Source: Proteiniphilum sp. (GTDB taxonomy: Bacteria; Bacteroidota; Bacteroidia; Bacteroidales; Dysgonomonadaceae). Taken from it: DNA of 18,622 bases. Of this stretch, positions 12,227 through 18,255 are shown piece by piece. A model generated the notes under the pieces. That model was not told the origin of the DNA and did no database searches. It worked only from the letters and a program-made list of their open reading frames with translations. The DNA is taken from assembly GCA_031255275.1 (NCBI GenBank), contig JAIRSV010000001.1, positions 1 through 18,622 on the forward strand. The letters run 5' to 3'. Both the position numbers and the translations under genes were made by a program. The stretch's first letter is position 1. Each line of letters opens with the position of its first letter.

Positions 12227-12634
12227 TTATTTCAAACATGATTTTCCGTTTATACTGCCACCGTTTGTGTTATTTCCAACAATATTATTGTCTCCATCAA
12301 CAAACGTATTATAATCACCACAAATATTACATCCCGCAATGGTCGATTGAGTAACATTGCTTATACTTTGGTTGTTGTTCACGATATTAACCATTATCAC
12401 AACCGGCAATTGGTTTTCTTTGAGAAATGCCAAAATAGGTTGAATTTCAGCGGGGCAATCCGTGTCGTGGACTAACGCCGTTTGTACGGCTGAATTTTGA
12501 GCCGTCAAACTGTTTTCATTCTTAATGTGGGTCATATTTATAAGAATTGTGATAAAAAGATTGCCCGCCGTAGGTGTGACTTCCACACTCACGCCGGGCG
12601 TTAGTATAGTGCATTGTTTCCGTTGCACCACCAT
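12227..12634 (-). CDS. Asn/Gly-rich protein of unknown function
   Basis: Leftmost gene of the element, 135 aa from ATG 12634. I do not recognise a family. The N-terminal third is beta-like (CTILTPGVSVEVTPTAG). The middle part (PAEIQPILAFLKENQLPVVIMV) looks like an ordinary folded segment. The tail from about residue 83 to 130 is rich in Asn, Gly, Ser and Thr with an irregular short-period pattern (NNNQSISNVTQS, GDNNIVGNNTNGGSING), as in beta-solenoid or adhesive sequences. There is no signal peptide or membrane segment. Start is uncertain: ATG 12535 would give 102 aa and leave the inverted repeat at 12559-12645 entirely in the leader, and a TTG at 12661 is also open. It has its own good promoter at 12712-12742. 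No terminator was found before attL. Confidence 0.55.
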   Translation of the reverse strand: MVVQRKQCTILTPGVSVEVTPTAGNLFITILINMTHIKNENSLTAQNSAVQTALVHDTDCPAEIQPILAFLKENQLPVVIMVNIVNNNQSISNVTQSTIAGCNICGDYNTFVDGDNNIVGNNTNGGSINGKSCLK

Positions 12635-12645
12635 AGCGGGCAATC
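12554..12645 (-). promoter_or_regulatory. Structured segment with terminator-like fold
   Basis: On the minus strand GATTGCCCGC (12645-12636) can pair perfectly with GCGGGCAATC (12568-12559), immediately followed by TTTTT (12558-12554). The 67-base loop contains a GTGTG/CACAC hairpin (arms 12574-12578 and 12584-12588) and a second CCCG-rich arm (GCCCG, 12599-12595) that can pair with the same 3' arm. The two folds exclude each other, as in attenuators. Since the element also encodes a rolling-circle Rep, a single-strand or double-strand origin is an alternative. It overlaps the start of the Asn/Gly-rich reading frame. Confidence 0.5.
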
Positions 12646-12711
12646 CCTTTATCTTGTACAAAAAAATATCATTGATTTTTGCCCAAGAATTATGAGTATA
12701 GAAGTCAAGGG

Positions 12712-12742
12712 CAAAGATAGTAGTTTTATTTGATATAGCAAT
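12712..12742 (-). promoter_or_regulatory. Promoter of the Asn/Gly-rich gene
   Basis: On the minus strand ATTG (12742-12739), a 19-base spacer, then TATCTTTG (12719-12712), an exact -7 match. Transcription would start near 12705, giving a leader of about 70 bases to ATG 12634 or about 170 bases to ATG 12535. Confidence 0.65.
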
Positions 12743-12785
12743 TTTTTTCTTCTCTGAACCTTAACATTTCTCAACATCGAGGCAC

Positions 12786-12824
12786 AAAAAACGCCCTGAA
12801 ATTGATTTTCATGGAATTTCCGGC
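12786..12824 (-). terminator. Terminator of the 47-aa gene
   Basis: On the minus strand GCCGGAAATT (12824-12815) pairs with AATTTC (12803-12798) plus GGC (12795-12793) with a small bulge, followed by G and six T (12791-12786). It starts 5 bases after the stop of the small basic/hydrophobic gene. Confidence 0.65.
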
Positions 12825-12829
12825 ATTGC

Positions 12830-12973
12830 TCAATTATTCAATTGCAGCATGACAACGGCAAACAGAATCAAAGCAAGCGGAATGAAAAAGTGGTTTTGCT
12901 TCTTTTTATCCGTTTTTTGTGAAATTTGTGAAGTTTTTCCCCTTTTTAGGCGATTTTTATGCAATTTGTGCAT
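12830..12973 (-). CDS. Small basic probable membrane protein, 47 aa
   Basis: Short reading frame from ATG 12973 to TGA 12830. The first 28 residues carry about a dozen Lys/Arg, three His and only one acidic residue (MHKLHKNRLKRGK, then TDKKKQNH). They are followed by an uninterrupted hydrophobic stretch of 17 residues (FFIPLALILFAVVMLQL) and a two-residue polar tail. By the positive-inside rule the N terminus should be cytoplasmic. The gene is bracketed by a terminator on each side (13005-13038 upstream, 12786-12824 directly downstream), which supports a separate transcription unit, although I cannot point to its promoter. I do not recognise the family. Small membrane proteins of this size occur in filamentous phages and as holins or toxins, but nothing here proves such a role. 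Confidence 0.5.
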   Translation of the reverse strand: MHKLHKNRLKRGKTSQISQKTDKKKQNHFFIPLALILFAVVMLQLNN

Positions 12974-13004
12974 TTCTGTTGGATGTTAGCTTTTGTCAAC
13001 ATGG

Positions 13005-13038
13005 AAAAACGCCCCAAATTGTCTTAATTCAGGGCGTT
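13005..13038 (-). terminator. Terminator of the 89-aa gene
   Basis: On the minus strand AACGCCC (13038-13032) pairs with GGGCGTT (13014-13008) and runs into TTTTT (13009-13005). It lies 17 bases after the stop of the 89-aa gene, with a 17-base loop. Confidence 0.75.
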
Positions 13039-13055
13039 TGCTTTGGCGTTCATCA

Positions 13056-13325
13056 TCAATCCAACTTTCTGTTGGCTTGGTATGCTTGGGCGGCATCCCT
13101 AAGCGTTGTTAGCTTGCTTATGAGTTTATCCGCTTGTTCTGCTGTGAAAAGCATTATTGCCGGTTTATATTTCTTTCCATTCTCACACATGATGCAAATT
13201 TCCGGGCAAACTTCACGTTCTCCATCCGCATCTACAATCATTGTTTTTGCAAGTTGGATGGTTACATGTGCATCACTTTCATTTTTCACCTCAATAACTG
13301 AATTTAATAGCGTTTTATTTTTCAT
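13056..13325 (-). CDS. Hypothetical protein, 89 aa
   Basis: I do not recognise this family. The sequence looks like a compact soluble alpha/beta protein: beta-like strands in the first half (SVIEVKNESDAHVTIQLAKTMIV, PEICIMCENGKKYKPAIMLF) and an amphipathic helix at the end (AEQADKLISKLTTLRDAAQAYQ). Two cysteines lie close together (C40, C46 approx.). It is similar in length to the single-strand-binding gene V protein of filamentous phage (87 aa) and sits directly after rep, but I see no sequence match, so that is only a positional thought. It follows rep on the same strand after a gap that is mostly the 45-base repeat at 13351-13395, the same repeat that precedes rep, so the two genes are likely co-regulated. 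Confidence 0.65.
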   Translation of the reverse strand: MKNKTLLNSVIEVKNESDAHVTIQLAKTMIVDADGEREVCPEICIMCENGKKYKPAIMLFTAEQADKLISKLTTLRDAAQAYQANRKLD

Positions 13326-13350
13326 CTTTCAATCTGTTTTTGAATATTGG

Positions 13351-13395
13351 TGTATACAATTTCTGTATACAAATCACACTTATTATAAGACTTTT
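13351..13395 (-). repeat. 45-base dyad repeat, copy before the 89-aa gene
   Basis: It matches 14343-14387 at 42 of 45 positions. It contains a perfect dyad GTATACA (13352-13358), spacer ATTTC, TGTATAC (13364-13370). It begins at the stop codon of rep and ends about 25 bases before the ATG of the 89-aa gene. Probably an operator or leader shared by the two genes. Confidence 0.75.
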
Positions 13396-14342
13396 CATCT
13401 TTTTTCTGCCAAAACCTGCCTAACTTCCGCATCAAGTTCTTTTGTCAAAACGTCAGAATTTGATATGTCGGCCATGCCGGTAATGTCTTTTAATTTTTTG
13501 TTTAGGCGACTATAATAGTTCCTATTCTCAAATACTCCCTTTTGCTTTAGTTCCGCCAATATGTTTTGCACTTCATCCGGCGGTAATCTCTGTAAAGCAA
13601 CGGCGCAAATGTAGTCCATTGCATCCGACACGGTTTCTATTCTTTCCATTGCATCAGCTTTTAGAATCTTTCTTTTATCAATATTGAAATAGTTATCCGC
13701 CCAACGGGCAATCATCTTTCCATAAAAGGACTTATCAAACAAAGTCCGTCCTTTCACTTCCGGCACTTTCAATTGTTGAGGCAAACGAGTATTCCAACGG
13801 CTTTCATATCTCAAAAGGTTTGCACCCTGATAAACATCTGGGATTGTTCCGCCTCGTTGTTGAACTTCCATTGTCTTATCATAGAAAATCATAGCCTTTT
13901 TAGGCTCTTTTCCTTTAGTTTGGTAACTCAATGTGCTTTCCGCCGTTTGCAATCTATTAAAGTGCCTACAAAGCCCCAAAGCGTCAAAATAACGGCTTGG
14001 TTCATGCTTTACAATGAAGTTGGCGGCAACATCCAACCGGATAACGCTTGCATTTATTAAATCAACATGCAAATCATCGGATAACTTTTGCAACGCATCT
14101 TTCACCTGATGCCGATTTAGTGTATATGTATTATCAGGCAAAAGAAACTTTGCCAAACTTCCTTTAATGGATATGCCCGCCATTGACACGGTTACTTTGA
14201 GATTGTCAAGGCTTCCGACCGTCCAAATCTCACCCGTATTCCTGTTTACGGTTTCCTTTGCATTGGATAAAAAATTGGTTGAGGCTTCAAATCCATTGCC
14301 AGCCTCAACACGATTTATCCAAAGGTTTGCAGAATCATACAT
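13395..14342 (-). CDS. Rolling-circle replication initiator, gene II/X-like
   Basis: The 315-aa product resembles the phage/plasmid replication protein family typified by gene II/X of filamentous phages, which nicks its origin to start rolling-circle synthesis. Shared traits I can see are an N-terminal MYDSANLWINR start, SVIRLD at 99-104, a FYDK-x-x-E segment (153-159) and LLRYESRWNTR (176-186), in the same order as in gene II protein. The catalytic tyrosine cannot be assigned by eye. An upstream in-frame ATG at 14369 would add nine residues, but they fall in the 45-base repeat. ATG 14342 directly abuts that repeat and gives the family-like N terminus. It follows the 187-aa gene by 32 bases. 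Family call is from memory of motifs and not from a search. Confidence 0.75.
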   Translation of the reverse strand: MYDSANLWINRVEAGNGFEASTNFLSNAKETVNRNTGEIWTVGSLDNLKVTVSMAGISIKGSLAKFLLPDNTYTLNRHQVKDALQKLSDDLHVDLINASVIRLDVAANFIVKHEPSRYFDALGLCRHFNRLQTAESTLSYQTKGKEPKKAMIFYDKTMEVQQRGGTIPDVYQGANLLRYESRWNTRLPQQLKVPEVKGRTLFDKSFYGKMIARWADNYFNIDKRKILKADAMERIETVSDAMDYICAVALQRLPPDEVQNILAELKQKGVFENRNYYSRLNKKLKDITGMADISNSDVLTKELDAEVRQVLAEKR

Positions 14343-14387
14343 TGTATACAGTTTTTGTATGCAAATCACACTTATTATAAGACTTTT
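14343..14387 (-). repeat. 45-base dyad repeat, copy before rep
   Basis: Copy of 13351-13395 (three mismatches). The dyad arms are GTATACA (14344-14350) and TGTATGC (14356-14362), one mismatch from perfect. It overlaps the last codons and stop of the 187-aa gene and ends at the base before the rep ATG, so a protein bound here would cover the start region of rep. Confidence 0.75.
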
Positions 14388-14938
14388 GCCATTTTTGCTT
14401 GTCTCTGCAAGCTGTTCAAAACTTCATCCATTCCGCCAATTGCTAATTGTTTGCGATAGGCATCTATCAATGTGCGCCCGTTCTCAATAATCACGATTTC
14501 CAAACGCTCCATGTTGTTTGAGAAGATGAAAAGGAAAGCATCATTGCGTTGATTGTACATTGGATTGATAATGCCACCTTTCAATTTTTCATTGATACTT
14601 GGTTCTCCACTTGCAAATGCCGTTTCCTTTCCGTTTTCATACTGAAAGCGTATGCCACTAAAATTGATTGATTTGCTCTTTGCCGGTGTACATTGCAAGT
14701 AATATTCCGGTGTCGTTCCATCTTGTTTCCGATACTCGTTTTTATCGGTCGGAATCAGATTGAAGTACAATTGCCCTTTGTAGTTCTTTAGCTTATCCAA
14801 AGCACCCCAATAGCCTGCAAATGCCACAAGGTCGTATCTTGGCTGTTTTCTTGGCGTGGTTATGCCTTTTCTTGTTACACTCTTTAGTTCCGGCAATTGC
14901 TCCATACATAGATAGGCGGTAACATTAGCGGTTATCAT
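14375..14938 (-). CDS. Hypothetical protein, 187 aa
   Basis: I do not recognise this family. It has no membrane segment, signal peptide or nucleotide-binding motif. The middle contains SKSINFSGIRFQYENGKE and the C-terminal third alternates hydrophobic strands and a helix (DAFLFIFSNNMERLEIVIIENG, then LIDAYRKQL). The start codon overlaps the stop of the excisionase-like gene as ATGA (14935-14938), indicating translational coupling. The stop lies inside the 45-base repeat that precedes rep. Position between an HTH regulator and a rolling-circle Rep suggests a role in replication or excision of the element, which is inference only. Confidence 0.75.
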   Translation of the reverse strand: MITANVTAYLCMEQLPELKSVTRKGITTPRKQPRYDLVAFAGYWGALDKLKNYKGQLYFNLIPTDKNEYRKQDGTTPEYYLQCTPAKSKSINFSGIRFQYENGKETAFASGEPSINEKLKGGIINPMYNQRNDAFLFIFSNNMERLEIVIIENGRTLIDAYRKQLAIGGMDEVLNSLQRQAKMAKVL

Positions 14939-15237
14939 CGTTTACCCCCTTTCTTGTTTGTCATGCAGTAAGATTGTGCCTTTTCTGCAACTTCATCGGT
15001 TGTGCTTACTCGATTTTGAAGCAACCACGCTTGTAGTTCTTCACGATTGAAATACAATACCTTGCCTGCAGGCTTATAATGCGGTATCTTTTGCCCACTT
15101 GTCAGCTTGTACAAATAACTCTTGGATAAACCCGTGAATATCGCAGCTTCATCAAAGGTCAATACTTCTTTTGTGGCTAATCCCGCCATTTTGATGGAGT
15201 TTTCCACAACATCCATCCGTTGTTCTAAATTTCCCAT
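14935..15237 (-). CDS. Excisionase-like helix-turn-helix protein
   Basis: 100-aa protein with a MerR/Xis-type winged HTH (the HTH_17 style of Bacteroidetes mobile elements) at about residues 25-74: VLTFDEAAIFTGLSKSYLYK, then GQKIPHYKPAGKVLYFNRE and ELQAWLLQNR. Such proteins bind att-site DNA and favour excision, or act as regulators. The first 24 residues may form a short helix; the tail is basic (NKKGGKR). It heads a tightly packed leftward operon: its stop overlaps the next start by four bases. A perfect 16-base palindrome lies 31 bases upstream of its ATG, across the likely -7 region, so autoregulation or control by a second regulator is probable. Confidence 0.85.
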   Translation of the reverse strand: MGNLEQRMDVVENSIKMAGLATKEVLTFDEAAIFTGLSKSYLYKLTSGQKIPHYKPAGKVLYFNREELQAWLLQNRVSTTDEVAEKAQSYCMTNKKGGKR

Positions 15238-15267
15238 TTTTTCAATGCTTTTAATCGTTAAAAAAAT

Positions 15268-15283
15268 GGTTTACCGGTAAACC
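15268..15283. promoter_or_regulatory. Perfect 16-base palindrome (operator 1)
   Basis: GGTTTACCGGTAAACC. It overlaps a -7-like TAGGTTTA on the minus strand (15285-15278), which has TTTG 17 bases further upstream (15306-15303). It shares the half site GGTAAAC/GTTTACC with the second palindrome at 15344-15365. Likely operator for the leftward operon. Confidence 0.75.
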
Positions 15284-15335
15284 TATGTTTGTCAAGACAT
15301 GGCAAAATTGGCAAGAATAAGAATACAAGACCGTT

Positions 15336-15343
15336 TATGTTTG
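15336..15343 (+). promoter_or_regulatory. -7 element of the rightward 84-90-aa gene
   Basis: TATGTTTG, an exact TAnnTTTG match, directly adjoining operator 2, which would then cover the transcription start. The -33 box is not clear (TTG at 15308-15310 is 25 bases away). A second exact match, TATCTTTG at 15379-15386, with TTTA exactly 19 bases upstream (15356-15359), would instead give a leaderless transcript beginning near ATG 15392. Confidence 0.5.
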
Positions 15344-15365
15344 TTTAGGTAAACGTTTACCTAAA
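15344..15365. promoter_or_regulatory. Perfect 22-base palindrome (operator 2)
   Basis: Left arm TTTAGGTAAAC (15344-15354), right arm GTTTACCTAAA (15355-15365), no mismatch. The half sites are those of operator 1 in the opposite order. It sits 8 bases before ATG 15374 and overlaps both possible promoters of that gene. Confidence 0.8.
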
Positions 15366-15373
15366 TGACATAA

Positions 15374-15646
15374 ATGCCTATCTTTGCCGTCATGGATGAT
15401 TATTTGGAAAATTGTAATGGAGAAATAATAAGCAGGGATGCAATACCCAAAGACCTTTGGGAACTATTGCTCTATGCTACCATGTACGATTATGAAAAAA
15501 TAGAGAGAATCAAGCGCAAAATTGCCAATGATGGCAAAAGGCTTGTTGCGGTATATCCCGGCGTTCCTGAATTGATGAAAGGAATTGATATTGCTGAAAT
15601 GGAACTTGTCGGTTCAATAATGGATGGTGCTTTGTACTTGAAATAA
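15374..15646 (+). CDS. Hypothetical protein, 84-90 aa, divergent gene
   Basis: The main rightward gene of the element. The product is 90 aa from ATG 15374 or 84 aa from ATG 15392 (MDDYLENCNGE), which is the more protein-like start. It is acidic and looks helical: DLWELLLYATMYDYEKIERIKRKIAND, then KRLVAVYPGVPELMKGIDIAEMELVGSIMDG. No HTH, membrane segment or known motif is visible. Its promoter region carries the 22-base palindrome and faces the excisionase operon. That arrangement is typical of a small regulator, antirepressor or immunity-type gene set against a replication/excision operon; this is inference from layout. Confidence 0.7.
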   Translation: MPIFAVMDDYLENCNGEIISRDAIPKDLWELLLYATMYDYEKIERIKRKIANDGKRLVAVYPGVPELMKGIDIAEMELVGSIMDGALYLK

Positions 15647-15647
15647 A

Positions 15648-15794
15648 ATGAATGCCGGTTTGCACCTGCAATGCAATTTCATTACAAATGCAAAGTGTAT
15701 TATAGCGATACAAAATGGGCGTTTTTGGGGTAAAATCGTGTACATTTCCGTGTACGCTTTTTGTAAGTCGCTGATATATAACAAAAAACGATAG
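15648..15794 (+). CDS. Possible 48-aa gene after the divergent gene
   Basis: An ATG one base after the stop of the preceding gene opens a 48-codon frame (MNAGLHLQCNF ... SLIYNKKR). The arrangement TAAAATG would allow coupled translation. The composition (hydrophobic IVYISVYAF stretch, basic end) is possible for a small protein. The frame also spans a 12-base-period direct repeat (CGTGTAC at 15737 and 15749) and runs into the terminator of the facing gene. Could be chance. Confidence 0.25.
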   Translation: MNAGLHLQCNFITNAKCIIAIQNGRFWGKIVYISVYAFCKSLIYNKKR

Positions 15795-15808
15795 TCCTAT
15801 ATAGACTA
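15783..15808 (-). terminator. Terminator of the 399-aa gene
   Basis: On the minus strand TAGTC (15808-15804) pairs with GACTA (15796-15792), followed by TCG and TTTTTT (15788-15783). The stem begins in the stop codon of the 399-aa gene. It is short, so strength is uncertain. Confidence 0.55.
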
Positions 15809-17005
15809 CGACCCTGTTTTCTCTTCCTTTTTCATGCGGTCAATAATATCATCTATAAACTTGTATCCTTGTGGACGCTTGTTTTTATTTTCTCTATAAT
15901 TAGTCATTTTTTGGCTTGGATTTTTTATGCCAAATTCATGCGCTACCGTCCAATCAACCACATCACCAATGGAAAATAAGTAAGCAATCAAATAAACAAA
16001 TTGAGCATCTGTGATTTTTTTTGTTTTCTTCATTCCATTATACCCTTTTGGCTTTTCTCCACCATTAAAAGCATAAATGAAGCTATCTTTGTCATAGGGA
16101 GTAATACAGCCTTTCAGGCTCTCAAAAAGTACATCCAATTGCTTTTGGTCTATTTGGGTTCTTTCTGTTTGTATCTTGGTTTGTCGTGCTGTGTCCGGTT
16201 GAGACTGTTCTAATTTTGGAAGTGCATCAATATACCTTTGCGCCAACTCCCTTGACCCTATGTAATAATCAACATCGGTAATTATTCTATGCGATTTAAG
16301 GTAGACACCGCTTTCTCGTTGCAACTTCATTAAATCTATGCCATAAGTAAGCAACAAAGCATCCAAACGATTTGCAAACATGGTTTTTATGCTCACAAAT
16401 GCCCCCAAGCATTGTTCAACGCTTCCTTGTTCATTTATTTGTCCGCATACAATTTCACAGAACCGCCTGTTTATGTGACAAATCCTTTCTATATCTTTTG
16501 TATATTTTTCAATAAACCAATCACAAGCGTTGATTTGTTCTTTTGGCGTTCCTGCCGCTTCACCAGCAACATTGGTTAAAGGTTCATTTTCCGGCACGCT
16601 TTCCCACATTTCCTTATCATTTTTGCATTCATCAATGGCATTATTTAACCGGCCTATTTCCGCTATTGGATGGAAAATATCACTAAGTTCTTTGAATGGT
16701 GTTAGTAATGAAAAAATATATCTTTCTTGCTCGCTGTCTGTTTTACACCCCTTTATGTTTTCTTCAATTTCATCAATTAGTGGACTTTCTGTGTAGATTA
16801 TAACGGCATCATCAAAATCATCAGTTTCTTTAATTATTTTTTCCGGTAATGTCTTATCGTAAAATATCTGCCATTTTTCCGGCAGCGGCTTATCTTGTGG
16901 CAAATACCCCAAATCATAACGATGCCTGATTACATCTATGCAATTATGAACCACACCCCCAAATTGAAATGCTTTCAAGAATGGTTTTTGAATTTCTTTT
17001 GCCAT
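15806..17005 (-). CDS. Hypothetical protein, 399 aa, co-transcribed with integrase
   Basis: I do not recognise this family with confidence. No Walker A, membrane segment or signal peptide is present, so it is not a Zot/pI-type assembly ATPase. The N-terminal third has the motif-like YDLGYLPQDKPLPEKWQIFY and is acidic. The middle (CHINRRFCEIVCGQ) is helical with several cysteines. The C-terminal 100 residues (LDVLFESLKGCI ... KITDAQFVYLIAYLF ... NPSQKMTNYRENKN ... FIDDIIDRM) look like a separate small helical domain of a kind seen at the end of regulatory proteins such as RteC in Bacteroides mobile elements; that likeness is an impression. The start ATG lies 4 bases after the integrase stop, so the two form an operon. 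Confidence 0.8.
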   Translation of the reverse strand: MAKEIQKPFLKAFQFGGVVHNCIDVIRHRYDLGYLPQDKPLPEKWQIFYDKTLPEKIIKETDDFDDAVIIYTESPLIDEIEENIKGCKTDSEQERYIFSLLTPFKELSDIFHPIAEIGRLNNAIDECKNDKEMWESVPENEPLTNVAGEAAGTPKEQINACDWFIEKYTKDIERICHINRRFCEIVCGQINEQGSVEQCLGAFVSIKTMFANRLDALLLTYGIDLMKLQRESGVYLKSHRIITDVDYYIGSRELAQRYIDALPKLEQSQPDTARQTKIQTERTQIDQKQLDVLFESLKGCITPYDKDSFIYAFNGGEKPKGYNGMKKTKKITDAQFVYLIAYLFSIGDVVDWTVAHEFGIKNPSQKMTNYRENKNKRPQGYKFIDDIIDRMKKEEKTGS

Positions 17006-17009
17006 GACA

Positions 17010-18191
17010 TTATAGTTTTAATTCCGGTAAGCTGTTTATAGCGGCTTCTTTTAAGGCATCAACCGCCCTTGTGTATTTTTCTGTATGTTTCAAGCCTGAA
17101 TGCCCCAAAAGGCTTGCAACGGTCTTTATATTAGCACCATTGTTTAGGATATTGACGGCAAATGAATGCCGGGCGCAATGCCATGTTATATGCTTATTGA
17201 TTCCGGCGCGCTTAACCCAACGCCTCAACGCTTTAAGGCACATTGTGTGGCTTGGTAGATGAAATATGAAGTCATCTTTCATGTCTGCCGGAACTTCACC
17301 AATCAAAGAAAGCAATCCATCATTCAAAGGCGTAATTACACCGCTTGTTGTGCTATGTCCTTTTGTCTTGGCTTGTTCATATTTCAATATCTTGTTTGAA
17401 TAATCGACATTGCTATATTTCAACTCAACTACATCACAAAAGCGGATTCCGGTATAAAGGCAAAAAATGAACGCCCGTCTTATCTCCGGGTTCTGATTTT
17501 CATATGTGGTTGATATAAGTTGTTCCATTTCTTCCAATGAAAGTACGTCCTTTCTCAATACTTGGTCATCGGCTTTGCACACAACGCCGGAACATGGGTT
17601 TTTAATCATTATATCATGCTCAATGGCATATTTTATGAACTTCTTAAACCGTTGATATATGCTTTTTGCCCCTTCGCCTATGCTTCTACTTTGCAGATAT
17701 TCCACAAATTCAATCATCATATCCTTGTTGAGTTGTTCAGGCTTTATATGATTGCTATAAATGGGATAATCTTCTTTTAAGAAGTCTTTGAAGCGATTTA
17801 AGGCAATTTCCATCATCCGTATATCTTTCTTTGTGTAGTTGTCATTATATGCCTGAAAACAATCTAAAAAGTTTATGCTTTTAGGTTTTGATATGCGTTT
17901 TCCCGTCCGGTCTTTTTTTAGTTCCTGTTCTCGCTCAATTCTGATTTCTTTGGCAAGTTCCAATGTGTCTTTATTTGCTTGTCGTTCAATCGGGGTTCTT
18001 GGAGTGGCAATAAGGTATAGATTTAGCGTTTCCTTTCTCCTGTCATGCTTAACCTTTACTTTCCCTGTATCTTCATCAATCCATTGTGTTCTACCTAAAT
18101 AGTATTCCAAATAAAGGCTTATACGTCCATCAGAAAGTGTACTTTGTTGCAACTTTGGGTTCTCTTTTGTCTTAGCCTCAATTTTTGCCAT
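17010..18191 (-). CDS. int: Tyrosine recombinase (integrase)
   Basis: Catalyses site-specific integration and excision of the element at tRNA-Leu. 393 aa. The N-terminal arm-binding domain has the Bacteroidetes form (ISLYLEYYLGR, followed by an ETLNLYL strand). The core-binding SAM-like domain spans about 105-205. The catalytic domain carries R250 (LYTGIRFCDV), K275 or K277, H338-x-x-R341 (HCARHSFAV), H364 (LLGHSGLKHT) and the nucleophile Y373 (EKYTR). All catalytic residues are present, so the enzyme appears functional. The gene lies at the right end, 65 bases inside the right arm-type repeat, facing away from the nearer att site. The likely -7 box (18232-18239) is next to that repeat, which suggests that integrase binding represses its own gene. 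Confidence 0.97.
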   Translation of the reverse strand: MAKIEAKTKENPKLQQSTLSDGRISLYLEYYLGRTQWIDEDTGKVKVKHDRRKETLNLYLIATPRTPIERQANKDTLELAKEIRIEREQELKKDRTGKRISKPKSINFLDCFQAYNDNYTKKDIRMMEIALNRFKDFLKEDYPIYSNHIKPEQLNKDMMIEFVEYLQSRSIGEGAKSIYQRFKKFIKYAIEHDIMIKNPCSGVVCKADDQVLRKDVLSLEEMEQLISTTYENQNPEIRRAFIFCLYTGIRFCDVVELKYSNVDYSNKILKYEQAKTKGHSTTSGVITPLNDGLLSLIGEVPADMKDDFIFHLPSHTMCLKALRRWVKRAGINKHITWHCARHSFAVNILNNGANIKTVASLLGHSGLKHTEKYTRAVDALKEAAINSLPELKL

Positions 18192-18231
18192 CTCGTTATT
18201 CCTTTGATATTCATTTATTTTCTTTTATTTG

Positions 18232-18239
18232 CAAAGGTA
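18232..18239 (-). promoter_or_regulatory. -7 element of the integrase operon
   Basis: TACCTTTG on the minus strand, an exact TAnnTTTG match, about 40 bases before the integrase ATG. A TTG lies 16 bases upstream (18258-18256) within the arm-type repeat; the usual 19-base spacing is not met, so the -33 part is weak. Confidence 0.55.
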
Positions 18240-18255
18240 TGAAAATAATTTGTTT

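Noticed and set aside
12649..12777. 42-aa minus-strand frame (basic start, hydrophobic middle) upstream of the Asn/Gly-rich gene
   Set aside because: It covers the predicted promoter at 12712-12742 and lies in very AT-rich DNA; likely chance, though it resembles the 47-aa gene in character.
12919..13515. 198-codon plus-strand frame across the 13-kb region
   Set aside because: It crosses a terminator and the 45-base repeat and is antisense to two better genes; it begins at a non-ATG codon.
15737..15755. Direct repeat CGTGTAC with a 12-base period, similar to GTGTAC in the arm-type sites
   Set aside because: It lacks the following TAAA and is far from both att sites; too short to call an additional integrase site.
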